From the NCBI GenBank assembly GCA_016714785.1, contig JADKCC010000002.1, forward strand, positions 372,001-436,000: a DNA stretch of 64,000 nt, read 5' to 3'. Of the stretch, positions 9,801-17,200 are shown one piece after another; the stretch's first letter is position 1; each line of letters opens with the position of its first letter. Source of the stretch: Saprospiraceae bacterium (lineage in GTDB: Bacteria; Bacteroidota; Bacteroidia; Chitinophagales; Saprospiraceae). Both the position numbers and the translations under genes were made by a program. The notes under the pieces were generated by a model. The model did not search any database. It was not told the origin of the DNA and saw nothing but the letters and a program-made list of their open reading frames with translations.

Positions 9801-9872
9801 TTCGATCTACAGAATAATCCATCTGGTACAAAAGTAAATATTAGTATCAGGTTTTATAAAAATATTGTTTAA
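6801..9872 (+). CDS. Sensor histidine kinase, two-component-regulator propeller plus LytS-type kinase
   Basis: 1023 residues. A signal sequence to about residue 26 leads into a periplasmic sensor of many Reg_prop-type blades (for example GFLWISTDKGLNRFDG, GRIWIGGYYDVLIFDP, KLWIGTYDQCYYTFDP) to about residue 650. A Y_Y_Y-like domain (about 660-750), one TM helix (about 767-787) and a short coiled coil follow. The kinase is of the His_kinase/LytS type: LRAQMNPHFIFNCLNSIN with phospho-acceptor His at about 821, then the ATPase (IPPVLLQPYVENAIWHG, DNGIGR). There is no receiver or DNA-binding domain, so it needs a separate LytTR-type regulator. None is adjacent; the nearest is at 36625-37347. The signal is unknown; such propeller sensors often respond to polysaccharide or envelope cues. 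Confidence 0.88.
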   Translation: MQYHLFRFWFILAIHIFWLHSHLFAQENYHTNIYTIKDGLSSELCRSMYRDKTGFLWISTDKGLNRFDGNSFYTFRHRSDDKHSIANNSCNGMLEDSKGRFWVNTDDGLSLFNPKTQTFKNYSPDTSVMLIQGISYTEMMEDQNGRIWIGGYYDVLIFDPKTEKFGKSGWFDYAKNKGIIRIEQRNSITQSIKRKSETELWLMTVYGLFSVHTPTNTYTYYPNPNLDDYFAFAIHYIDSSGKLWIGTYDQCYYTFDPKLGTWSHFTWPERVKGSADAVLDIKAFDEKTLLFTRLDNLYLYDIQSGVFTLFDRKENLDTHFSVGISQTLVSGDEIFIIKAGNQPFVHLSKKTKKTKKTKIPLPKNYINNHSYITTNGVILTSDWDKNAILACDSVSCIELMDENKSRKLGNLQLHFQSKTGEHFFSTSLHVYKWSITENTVQRVSQKYIEIDDPKTEFRNFVEDIRGNIYVRERSKGIFILKYGKKDLEYFDCGIQGGNFSAIHYDKASDRLWLASEKNGLFIIDPLTCSFKNYSLANLAQTNKGFIYDISGDGHGNIFLLISNRGMIRINSHDMIPKIYTTSDGLISDAVKYGHINNDIFWFTSESGLMAFDYRNDRFYSFENDPDSKLFTYRIFSDDKGSITQNLYPEHLISFDHNALIHYQSKAKIYLKEVKLSGNIIPNDSIFKVDYHQNNFVFLFGNIGSIGLSNKEFQYSINGESWQALENSTVSLYNLSPGTYQIKVVSKFDTKNIFLLKVIVIPPWWKTIWFYSTIIVLTLITGYAAYKKRITSIKKEESEKNSLKQRITEIEMTALRAQMNPHFIFNCLNSINRFILVHDTEVASEYLTKFSRLIRMILDGSREDFITLDKEIDALRLYIEMESMRFQDSFEWRIDIDSNVQIENILIPPVLLQPYVENAIWHGLMQAPSDYVKKLMINITQLDNIINIAIEDNGIGRQKAFQLKSKNGNKRKSHGIAMTEERLKLMQKIQNITAKVNIEDLFDLQNNPSGTKVNISIRFYKNIV

Positions 9873-9900
9873 TCTGATAAAACACTAAAAATTCATATAT

Positions 9901-9917
9901 TTGGCACGACATTTGAA
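9901..9917 (+). promoter_or_regulatory. Sigma-54-like -24/-12 promoter
   Basis: The 17 bases beginning TTGGCACGA match the sigma-54 consensus YTGGCACGRNNNTTGCW at every defined position except one: the -12 GC is GA. The GG and GA are exactly 10 bp apart. It lies 26 bp before the glucosaminidase start at 9944 and in a non-coding gap, so placement is right for a promoter. Confidence 0.5.
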
Positions 9918-9943
9918 ACAGTCATAGTATAAATTTTTGCAAT

Positions 9944-10504
9944 ATGTCTTTTAAGAAAGTATTAATACTTGTGCTGAGTATTGGTTTGTGGTCTTTTGAT
10001 TTTAACCCTGAAATAGCTGCAACCGATTATATAACCAACTATAAAGAATTGGCAATAGTTGAAATGTATCGTACAGGAATCCCTGCGTCTATTACGCTTG
10101 CTCAAGGCCTCCATGAATCCAATTATGGTACAAGTACTCTTGCAAAGGAAGCTAATAACCACTTTGGGATTAAGTGTAAAAGTTATTGGACAGGCAAAAC
10201 TTACTACCATAAAGATGATGATTTTAATAAAAAAGGACAATTGGTAGAATCTTGTTTTAGAGCTTATGGATCTGATATTGATTCATACATAGATAGGTCA
10301 AATTTTTTAATGCAGACTGAACGATATAGCCCTTTATTTGAGATTGATAAGACCGATTATGCTGCTTGGGCTTATGGGTTAAAATATTGTGGATATGCTA
10401 CCGATGATCAATACTCACAAAAACTAATATCAAAAATTGAAAAATACAACCTTCAATTATTTGATACTTCGGAAGATCCATTTCGTCAGTTGATCAAAAG
10501 GTGA
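9944..10504 (+). CDS. Secreted glucosaminidase (FlgJ/LytD-type muramidase family)
   Basis: 186 residues. A signal peptide of about 25 residues (VLILVLSIGLWSF) is followed by a complete glucosaminidase domain: AIVEMYRTGIPASITLAQGLHESNYGTS with the catalytic Glu in HESNYGTS, then NNHFGIKCK, FRAYGS, and the AAWAYGLKYCGYATD block near the end. This family cleaves the peptidoglycan sugar backbone. There is no LysM or SPOR domain, so it is a minimal enzyme. It ends in TGA followed by TAA TAA. It is alone in its unit, behind the sigma-54-like promoter. The role is cell-wall remodelling (family knowledge). Confidence 0.85.
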   Translation: MSFKKVLILVLSIGLWSFDFNPEIAATDYITNYKELAIVEMYRTGIPASITLAQGLHESNYGTSTLAKEANNHFGIKCKSYWTGKTYYHKDDDFNKKGQLVESCFRAYGSDIDSYIDRSNFLMQTERYSPLFEIDKTDYAAWAYGLKYCGYATDDQYSQKLISKIEKYNLQLFDTSEDPFRQLIKR

Positions 10505-10588
10505 TAATAATCAGTTGAATAAAAATAGCTCAGATAATTTTAAAATAAACTAAAATTCTTACCTTCGCCACTTAAATCATTGTGTCGA

Positions 10589-11671
10589 ATGGTAATTGGA
10601 ATTTTAAAAGAACAAAATTTTAACAGAGTATCCTTAGCTCCATCTGCCAGTAAAAAATTGGCTGGCATGGGTCTAGAAGCCGTGATAGAATCTGGCGCTG
10701 GAGAAAAATCAGGATTTGGGGATCATCTTTATACAGACAATAGTTTTACTATTTTAACTAGAATAGAAGTATTGTCTAAGTCAGATATAGTACTAAGTAT
10801 AGCGCCAATATCAGATGATGAGCTTTCAAAGATGAAAAATGGGGCCATATATATTTCTATGTTTGCGCCATATCAAAACGCAGAAATAATCTCCCACTTA
10901 TCAAAATTTCCGCTTAATGTCATAAGTATGGATATGATACCGAGGACTACTTTGGCTCAGTCCATGGATATACTTTCTTCCATGGCTTCGTTATCAGGAT
11001 ATAAGGCAGTACTAAAAGCTGCAGATCATTATAACAATATGTTTCCTATGATGATGACTGCGGCAGGTACTATTCCTCCCACCAAAGTGATGATACTAGG
11101 AGCTGGTGTTGCAGGTCTTCAAGCCATAGCCACAGCCAAAAGATTAGGAGCGGTAGTAGAAGCTTTTGATACAAGAGCTGCAGCAAAAGAGGAAGTCATG
11201 AGTCTTGGTGCTAATTTTGTTGAGGTAGATGGTGCTGCAGATGATAAAGGAGCTGGAGGATATGCTATCCAACAGTCTGATGAATATTTGGCAAAACAAA
11301 GAGCTTTAGTGCAAGAGCGAGCGCTAAAATCAAATATTATCATAGCTACAGCCCAAGTACGTGGTCGTAAAGCACCATTACTAGTGACAGAAGACACGAT
11401 TGATAACATGAAACCAGGATCTGTAATAGTAGATTTAGCAGCATCAACTGGAGGTAACTGTGCTTATACTGAAAATAATAGAACTGTGATTAAAAACGGT
11501 GTCATTATTATTGGAAATTCTGATCTTTCAGACGAACTCAATGGTGTAGCAAGCACACTATATTCAAATAATGTTATCAATTTTCTTCAAATCGTGGTCA
11601 AAGACGGAAAGGCAAGCCTTAATGAAGAAAATGAAATTATAAAATCTGCACTCATCTCTAAAGTCAACTAA
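10589..11671 (+). CDS. pntAA: NAD(P) transhydrogenase subunit alpha part 1 (NAD-binding)
   Basis: 360 residues from ATG 10589; an in-frame TTG at 10580 would add only three residues. It is the soluble NAD(H)-binding domain I of proton-translocating transhydrogenase, related to alanine dehydrogenase. Visible marks: VIGILKEQNFNRVSLAPS at the start, the Rossmann motif VMILGAGVAGLQAIATAKRLGA at about 165-185, VEAFDTRAAAKEEVMSLGA, and RGRKAPLLV. It transfers hydride between NADH and NADP+ with domain III. It is followed after one base by pntAB. A one-mismatch -7 element (TACCTTCG, 10560-10567) lies upstream. The split alpha subunit is the three-gene arrangement. Confidence 0.93.
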   Translation: MVIGILKEQNFNRVSLAPSASKKLAGMGLEAVIESGAGEKSGFGDHLYTDNSFTILTRIEVLSKSDIVLSIAPISDDELSKMKNGAIYISMFAPYQNAEIISHLSKFPLNVISMDMIPRTTLAQSMDILSSMASLSGYKAVLKAADHYNNMFPMMMTAAGTIPPTKVMILGAGVAGLQAIATAKRLGAVVEAFDTRAAAKEEVMSLGANFVEVDGAADDKGAGGYAIQQSDEYLAKQRALVQERALKSNIIIATAQVRGRKAPLLVTEDTIDNMKPGSVIVDLAASTGGNCAYTENNRTVIKNGVIIIGNSDLSDELNGVASTLYSNNVINFLQIVVKDGKASLNEENEIIKSALISKVN

Positions 11672-11672
11672 T

Positions 11673-11987
11673 ATGGAACAAGTATTAAATCTTTTAACAG
11701 AGCATTTTTATTTTATTTTTCTTCTCATATTAATGATAATACTGGGTTTTGAAGTGATATCCAGAGTTCCAGCTGTATTACACACACCGCTTATGAGTGG
11801 TGCAAATGCCATACATGGTGTCGTCATCATTGGAGCTATCATTGTTATGGGTCAGGCCGAAAGTGACAATTATTTGGCATTGATTCTAGGGTTTATAGCT
11901 GTCATTCTAGGTACTTTAAATGTGGTTGGCGGATTTGTGGTTACAGATCGTATGCTGGAAATGTTTAAAAAGCGTAAGAAAAATTAA
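11673..11987 (+). CDS. pntAB: NAD(P) transhydrogenase subunit alpha part 2 (membrane)
   Basis: 104 residues with about three hydrophobic helices: HFYFIFLLILMIILGFEVI, HGVVIIGAIIVMG and LILGFIAVILGTLNVVGGF. It contains the family block VPAVLHTPLMSGANAIHGV. It is the first part of the membrane domain II and helps form the proton channel. Start ATG 11673 is one base after the pntAA stop, and pntB follows after 44 bp, so translation coupling is likely. Confidence 0.93.
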   Translation: MEQVLNLLTEHFYFIFLLILMIILGFEVISRVPAVLHTPLMSGANAIHGVVIIGAIIVMGQAESDNYLALILGFIAVILGTLNVVGGFVVTDRMLEMFKKRKKN

Positions 11988-12031
11988 TATTTTATACCAT
12001 TTATTTCGGAAATTGAATCTCAATTAATAAT

Positions 12032-13444
12032 ATGAACAGCGGACTTTTATCTTTAAGCTATCTCATAGGAAGTGTATCATTCATTATTGGTCTTAAGATG
12101 CTTTCGCATCCTGATACGGCTCGAAAAGGCAACCTTTATGCAGCAGTTGGTATGACATTAGCTATCTTAGCTACCATATTTTTATATACCAAAGATGGAG
12201 TTGGTCTAGGTAATCATTTATGGATTTTTGGTGGATTGATTATAGGGTCTATCGTGGGTACAATGGCAGCCAAAAAAGTACAAATGACTGCAATGCCGCA
12301 AATGGTAAGTCTATTTAATGGTATGGGTGGCGCATGTGCAGCCATCATTTCAATTGTAGAATTCAAACACCTATTGCATACTGGTGCTGACATTACCAGT
12401 GAACCTGTATTAACTACGACCATATTAATTGGCTTAGTCATTGGTACTGTTTCCTTTACTGGTAGTATGATTGCTTTTGGAAAACTCAATGGCAATATCA
12501 ATGATAAAACTCTCCCGTTACAGCAAGTAGTAAATATCGGATTATTGGTATTAATACTCATAATGTTAGTAGGAATGGTCACTGGATTAATTTCTGCTGA
12601 TGCTATGACAATGATGTATATCTTGCTTACCATATCTGCATTATACGGTATTTTATTTGTGATGCCAATTGGAGGCGCGGATATGCCAGTTGTGATTTCT
12701 TTACTTAATTCATTTACCGGTGTTGCAGCTGCTTTTGGTGGTTTTTTATATGATAATTCTGTCATGCTGACGGGTGGTATCTTAGTAGGCAGTGCAGGTA
12801 CCGTATTGACCGTATTGATGTGTAACGCAATGAATAGGTCCCTCACTAATGTGATTGTGGGCTCTTTTGGCGGTAATAAACAAGCCGGAGGATCATCTGA
12901 GTCTGGAGGTACATATAAGGAAATTTCTATAACTGATACCGCTGTCTTAATGATGTATTCAAAAAAAGTCATCATTGTGCCTGGATACGGTCTTGCTGTA
13001 GCACAAGCTCAGCATACTTGCCATGAATTAGAAAAAGTATTGGATCAGAATGGTGTGGAAGTCAAATACGCCATTCACCCTGTAGCAGGTCGTATGCCGG
13101 GACACATGAATGTATTGCTAGCAGAAGCTGATGTGTCATACGACAAACTATTAGATATGGATGAAATCAATCCTGAATTTGCACATACAGATGTTGTTTT
13201 GGTATTAGGCGCCAACGATGTTGTAAATCCTGCTGCAAAAACTGATCCTGCATCCCCAATTTATGGTATGCCAATATTGGATGTAGAAGATGCCGCTCAT
13301 GTCATAGTCAACAAAAGAAGTATGAAGCCTGGTTATGCTGGTATAGAAAATGGTTTATTTTTTCAACCAAAGACTTCTATGCTTTTTGGTGATGCTAAAG
13401 ATGCACTCAATAAATTGGTTGCTGAGATAAAAAGTATGGCATAA
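12032..13444 (+). CDS. pntB: NAD(P) transhydrogenase subunit beta
   Basis: 470 residues. The N-terminal two thirds are membrane helices of domain II (for example the GGACAAIIS helix and PLQQVVNIGLLVLILIMLVG). The C-terminal domain III binds NADP(H), with VIIVPGYGLAVAQAQH, HPVAGRMPGHMNVLLAEA, VVLVLGANDVVNPAA and NKRSMKPGYAGIEN. Together with pntAA/pntAB it couples proton entry to NADPH formation in the inner membrane. Its stop is 5 bp from the stop of the convergent gene, with no room for a separate terminator. Confidence 0.94.
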   Translation: MNSGLLSLSYLIGSVSFIIGLKMLSHPDTARKGNLYAAVGMTLAILATIFLYTKDGVGLGNHLWIFGGLIIGSIVGTMAAKKVQMTAMPQMVSLFNGMGGACAAIISIVEFKHLLHTGADITSEPVLTTTILIGLVIGTVSFTGSMIAFGKLNGNINDKTLPLQQVVNIGLLVLILIMLVGMVTGLISADAMTMMYILLTISALYGILFVMPIGGADMPVVISLLNSFTGVAAAFGGFLYDNSVMLTGGILVGSAGTVLTVLMCNAMNRSLTNVIVGSFGGNKQAGGSSESGGTYKEISITDTAVLMMYSKKVIIVPGYGLAVAQAQHTCHELEKVLDQNGVEVKYAIHPVAGRMPGHMNVLLAEADVSYDKLLDMDEINPEFAHTDVVLVLGANDVVNPAAKTDPASPIYGMPILDVEDAAHVIVNKRSMKPGYAGIENGLFFQPKTSMLFGDAKDALNKLVAEIKSMA

Positions 13445-13449
13445 CGAGT

Positions 13450-13956
13450 TTAGCCATTCTTACTCGTACCTTCCTTATCGTGATACTTTAATCCTTTCTC
13501 CAATTTTTCTATTGTCTTGGTCATACGACGAGCTTTGGTATCAAGGCTTTTAGTTGCATAAATATAGTCTATATATTGCTTTCGGCTTGTTTTTGATAAC
13601 TTTTCGAAATAAAATTTAGCCTGTGGATAGTCTTCCAAACATAGTAAGAATTCATCGGGAATTACTATTTCACTCTTATCATCATAGATTATAATATAGA
13701 CTTCGTCTCCTTCACTTTTATTGATATGTTTTCTTATTTCTGATTTTATTGGTAAAAATAATTGGTTATTTGCTGTGGGCCAAAGCTTGTACTGATTGAT
13801 TTCAAAACTGTCTATGCGCCCTTTTACAACAAACCAGCCAAATGGCAATCCTGACTTGGTATGCACAGGAGGTAATAATACGTAAGACCAACCACCTTTA
13901 ATAGCCATTTTTTGAATTGTAAAAGTACCTTCAATGATGGGTTTTTGATTCGTCAT
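13450..13956 (-). CDS. DUF1905 plus YdeI/OmpD-associated family protein
   Basis: 168 residues, cytosolic. The N-terminal half (about 8-95) is a DUF1905-type beta domain: GTFTIQKMAIKGGWSYVLLPP...GLPFGWFVVKGRID...LFLPIKSEIRK...EGDEVYIIIY. The C-terminal half is the helical YdeI/OmpD-associated (bacteriocin-protection) module, with PDEFLLCLEDYPQAKFYFEKLSKTSRKQYIDYI and a trailing KTIEKLEKGLKYHD. The fused form is common in Bacteroidota. The biochemical role is not established. It lies 15 bp after the gene at 13972-14721. Confidence 0.75.
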   Translation of the reverse strand: MTNQKPIIEGTFTIQKMAIKGGWSYVLLPPVHTKSGLPFGWFVVKGRIDSFEINQYKLWPTANNQLFLPIKSEIRKHINKSEGDEVYIIIYDDKSEIVIPDEFLLCLEDYPQAKFYFEKLSKTSRKQYIDYIYATKSLDTKARRMTKTIEKLEKGLKYHDKEGTSKNG

Positions 13957-13971
13957 ATTCGTCTTTTTTCT

Positions 13972-14721
13972 TTATTGTTTTTTGTATTGATTCAAATCAA
14001 TATAATACTCCGTAGGTGATGATGAAACAAAGGTTAGTGTTACTTTTTTACCATTCCATTCATATACATCTTCTAGCGGCATCTGATAGTTGGGCAGTAT
14101 CATGCTATAATCAAAGGAGACTGGTAGTGACGCATCAAAATCTAATTTATTGAATAAAAAGACGGGTAAAAAGCTATATTTTTCTGTGGTCAAAAATAAA
14201 TTGTTTTTATTGGAAGTTTTTTGGTAAGAAAGAATGTACTCCTTACCCTTTTTCGTAGGCCAACCGTAATTGTTTTTACCGAATATTTTTGTTTTACCTG
14301 TAGGTGTACAATATTGGTTGAAATCTGCTGCGATCTTTTTAGATTGGAGCAAGATCTCTGCAAAATGCTCTAATTTTTTGGTTTCTCTGTGCTTGCCACC
14401 AACTTCATCAGTATGCCCTATGATATAGTTTCCTTTTTGATCTGCAATGACAAAATCTATCATCTCTCCTGACCAACCATAAGCCTCTCTAGTAAAAAGG
14501 AACGTGCCCGTTTTTTCATCCACATAGATGCTTATTTCACCTTTACGTAAATGCTCTTCGGTGGCTAGTTCATTCTCATAAGTCCAAGTGAGCATGGTAG
14601 AAAAATAGTATTTCCCTGCCTTTGGATTCCAATTTTTATTGCGATAAGCAGTAGATGATTGAGCGCAAGAAAGCTGTGTGATTCCAAAACTAATAATCAA
14701 AAATAATAATAAATGACGCAT
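13972..14721 (-). CDS. Secreted protein of unknown function
   Basis: 249 residues from ATG 14721; an in-frame TTG at 14730 is less likely because ATG gives a normal signal peptide (RHLLLFLIISFGITQLSCAQ). The mature protein begins with YRNKNWNPKAGKYYFSTMLTW and has many beta-strand-like stretches. Features such as GHTDEVGGKHRETKKLEHFAEI match no family I can name. The single Cys near the cleavage site is not in a good lipobox. It is co-directional with the YdeI-like gene. Probably periplasmic; no catalytic motif seen. Confidence 0.6.
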   Translation of the reverse strand: MRHLLLFLIISFGITQLSCAQSSTAYRNKNWNPKAGKYYFSTMLTWTYENELATEEHLRKGEISIYVDEKTGTFLFTREAYGWSGEMIDFVIADQKGNYIIGHTDEVGGKHRETKKLEHFAEILLQSKKIAADFNQYCTPTGKTKIFGKNNYGWPTKKGKEYILSYQKTSNKNNLFLTTEKYSFLPVFLFNKLDFDASLPVSFDYSMILPNYQMPLEDVYEWNGKKVTLTFVSSSPTEYYIDLNQYKKQ

Positions 14722-14827
14722 AATTAGCAACTATATAAATGTTATATAAATTCAATAGGTTCTTAAATTCAGGCTTTAAAATACCATTAAATTGAAGATT
14801 TTAGGAGGTAAATTTCCTATAATTCAA

Positions 14828-15055
14828 TCACCTAATATCCTTCAACAAATACTCCAACCCATGTGTTTTGATGATAAATGCTGTACTTAAGACCATACCG
14901 AGGCGCCCATCTGGGAATCCTTGTGTGGACATCCATTCCAAATAGTAAGTAGGAATATGTTTTATCAAAGTACCTTTATATTTGCCATAAGGCAAGGGCA
15001 TCCTAACAATGTCAAGTAGGATGGTATTATCTGGTTTTACGGTCGGATCTTCCAT
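14828..15055 (-). CDS. DUF3820 family small protein
   Basis: 75 residues. The core MPLPYGKYKGTLIKHIPTYYLEWM followed by GFPDGRLGMVLSTAFIIKTHGLEYL is the DUF3820 signature. Such proteins occur alone or fused to exonuclease-like domains; their function is not known. ATG 15055 is 4 bp after the parE stop, so it is almost certainly translated from the parE transcript. Confidence 0.8.
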   Translation of the reverse strand: MEDPTVKPDNTILLDIVRMPLPYGKYKGTLIKHIPTYYLEWMSTQGFPDGRLGMVLSTAFIIKTHGLEYLLKDIR

Positions 15056-15059
15056 AAGG

Positions 15060-16973
15060 CTACACTTCTTCTACATCCGCAGGTGTAAGGTCCATTACTT
15101 CTTCTTCATCAGGTGTCACTTGATCTAGTTCTATCTTCAGATTATCGATAATAAAGACTTGTCGCTCAGGCGTGTTTTTACCCATATAGTAACCCAATAA
15201 GTCTTCAATTTTTGTTTTTTCACCCAATATAACTGGCTCCAACCGAATATTTTCACCGATGAAATCTTCAAATTCGTTGGGAGATATTTCTCCGAGTCCT
15301 TTAAATCGAGTGATCTCGGCTTTTCCTCTTAATTTTTGAATGGCATCTTGTTTTTCATGCTCACTGTAGCAATAAAAGGTCTTCTGTTTGTCCCTGACTC
15401 TGAAAAGTGGTGTATCTAAAATGTATAAATGACCATGTTTTACCAAATCTGGAAAAAATTGTAAAAAGAAAGTCAATAGTAACAGTCTGATGTGCATACC
15501 GTCCACATCGGCATCGGTTGCGATCACTACTCTATTGTATCGAAGATTTTCTATGCCATCTTCTATATCTAGTGCATGTTGTAGCAGATTGAGCTCTTCA
15601 TTTTGATACACTACTTTTTTGGTCATACCATAGCAGTTGAGTGGCTTACCACGCAATGAAAATACAGCTTGTGTCTGTACATTTCTAGCCTTAGTGATCG
15701 ATCCACTCGCAGAGTCTCCTTCGGTGATGAAGATGGTACTGCCTAATCTTGCTTCATCTTCCGTTTTTTTACCATCAGTGAGATGCGCCCTACAATCTCT
15801 TAATTTTTTATTGTGGATATTGGCTTTTTTAGCTCTTTGGTTGGCTATTTTTTTAATATCGGCTATTTCCTTTCTTTCTCTTTCGGACTGTAGGATTTTA
15901 CGCAAAATAGCATCAGCGACTTCTTTGTTTTTGTGTAAATAATTGCCCAAGTGGGTTTTCATAAAGTCCACTACAAATGTACGAATCGTTACACCTTCTG
16001 GCACCATGTTTTGCGAACCCAATTTAGTTTTTGTTTGCGATTCGAATACGGGTTCTTCTACTTTGAGGCTGATCGCAGCGACCACAGAAGTTTGTACGTC
16101 TCTAGTATCAAATTCTTTTTTGTAAAAATCTCTAAAAGTCTTCACGATGGCTTCTCTGAAAGCTGCCAAGTGCGTTCCACCTTGCGTGGTATTCTGTCCG
16201 TTGACAAACGAATAATACTCTTCACCGTATTGACTATTGTGCGAAAGCGCCACTTCTATATCTTCTGCTTGTATGTGTATGATCGGATATAGAAGGTTTT
16301 CTACATCTGTTTTTCTTTCCAATAAGTCTCTTAGACCATTTTTAGAAACCAATGTTTTACCATTGTAATTGAGTTTTAGGCCTGCATTTAGGTAAGCATA
16401 ATTCCACAATTGATTTTCTACATACTCAGGTCTATATTTATAGTGTTTGAATATATTTTCATCCGCAATAAATTCTATCATTGTTCCATTAGGCTCCGTG
16501 GTTTTGGTCAGCTTTGTATCCACTGTGATGACACCACCAGAAAATTCTGCCATTTTGGTCTCTCCCTCTCTGAATGATTGTACTTTAAAATAGCTAGAAA
16601 GCGCATTGACTGCTTTAGTACCTACACCATTGAGACCTACCGATTTTTTAAACGCTTTGGAATCATATTTTCCACCTGTATTGATTTTGGAAACACAATC
16701 TATGACTTTGCCTAGTGGAATACCGCGACCATAATCACGAATAAAAACTCGACCTTGTTCTATCTTGATGTCGATGCTTTTTCCATTTCCCATCACAAAT
16801 TCATCGATAGAGTTGTCGATGACTTCTTTTAAGAGTACGTAAATACCGTCATCTTGTGATGAACCATCGCCGAGTTTACCGATATACATCCCAGGACGTA
16901 AGCGGATATGTTCTTGCCAGTCGAGACTTTTGATATTGTCTTCATTGTATAATACTGTACTATTGTCGCTCAT
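15060..16973 (-). CDS. parE: DNA topoisomerase IV subunit B
   Basis: 637 residues, the ATPase subunit of the chromosome-decatenating topoisomerase IV. GHKL ATPase motifs: [19 protein letters not shown] and [15 protein letters not shown]. The TOPRIM part has [10 protein letters not shown] (about 415-425) and [10 protein letters not shown]. The [11 protein letters not shown] stretch and the short GHKL-to-TOPRIM layout separate it from GyrB (present at 59180). Start is ATG 16973, TAG stop at 15060. parC is not adjacent; the next gene is DUF3820. Two -7-like elements lie upstream (TATATTTG at 17022-17015 and TAGTTTTG at 17004-16997 on the minus strand). Confidence 0.93.
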   Translation of the reverse strand: MSDNSTVLYNEDNIKSLDWQEHIRLRPGMYIGKLGDGSSQDDGIYVLLKEVIDNSIDEFVMGNGKSIDIKIEQGRVFIRDYGRGIPLGKVIDCVSKINTGGKYDSKAFKKSVGLNGVGTKAVNALSSYFKVQSFREGETKMAEFSGGVITVDTKLTKTTEPNGTMIEFIADENIFKHYKYRPEYVENQLWNYAYLNAGLKLNYNGKTLVSKNGLRDLLERKTDVENLLYPIIHIQAEDIEVALSHNSQYGEEYYSFVNGQNTTQGGTHLAAFREAIVKTFRDFYKKEFDTRDVQTSVVAAISLKVEEPVFESQTKTKLGSQNMVPEGVTIRTFVVDFMKTHLGNYLHKNKEVADAILRKILQSERERKEIADIKKIANQRAKKANIHNKKLRDCRAHLTDGKKTEDEARLGSTIFITEGDSASGSITKARNVQTQAVFSLRGKPLNCYGMTKKVVYQNEELNLLQHALDIEDGIENLRYNRVVIATDADVDGMHIRLLLLTFFLQFFPDLVKHGHLYILDTPLFRVRDKQKTFYCYSEHEKQDAIQKLRGKAEITRFKGLGEISPNEFEDFIGENIRLEPVILGEKTKIEDLLGYYMGKNTPERQVFIIDNLKIELDQVTPDEEEVMDLTPADVEEV

Positions 16974-17014
16974 ATTTAGTAAAAATGTTGTCTATGCAAA
17001 ACTAAATGGAAGGA

Positions 17015-17022
17015 CAAATATA
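17015..17022 (-). promoter_or_regulatory. -7 element TATATTTG of parE
   Basis: Exact TAnnTTTG match on the minus strand, 41 nt before ATG 16973. A second match, TAGTTTTG, lies at 17004-16997; only one is likely to be used. Confidence 0.35.
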
Positions 17023-17175
17023 TGGTTTTTTATTGATATGTTAGCATTGGTAAAACCCAAAAGTTGAATATTTAAAAAAATGATAATAATTAAAAGGGAT
17101 CTAATAAATAAAACAAATCAGTTGCTTGTAATGCACTTATTATGAGACGTATATCGTGTATTTTAAATATTTTAT

Positions 17176-17186
17176 TAGTTTTGTGG
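17176..17186 (+). promoter_or_regulatory. -7 element TAGTTTTG(TGG) of the M1-like gene
   Basis: Exact TAnnTTTG match with the TGG extension, 14 nt before ATG 17201. Together with flanks it shares 13 bases (TTAGTTTTGTGGC) with the site at 4428-4440. Confidence 0.5.
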
Positions 17187-17200
17187 CTTAAAACTTTCTT

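Noticed and set aside
12214..12975. 253-codon frame antisense to pntB
   Set aside because: Shadow of pntB, whose own translation matches its family end to end.
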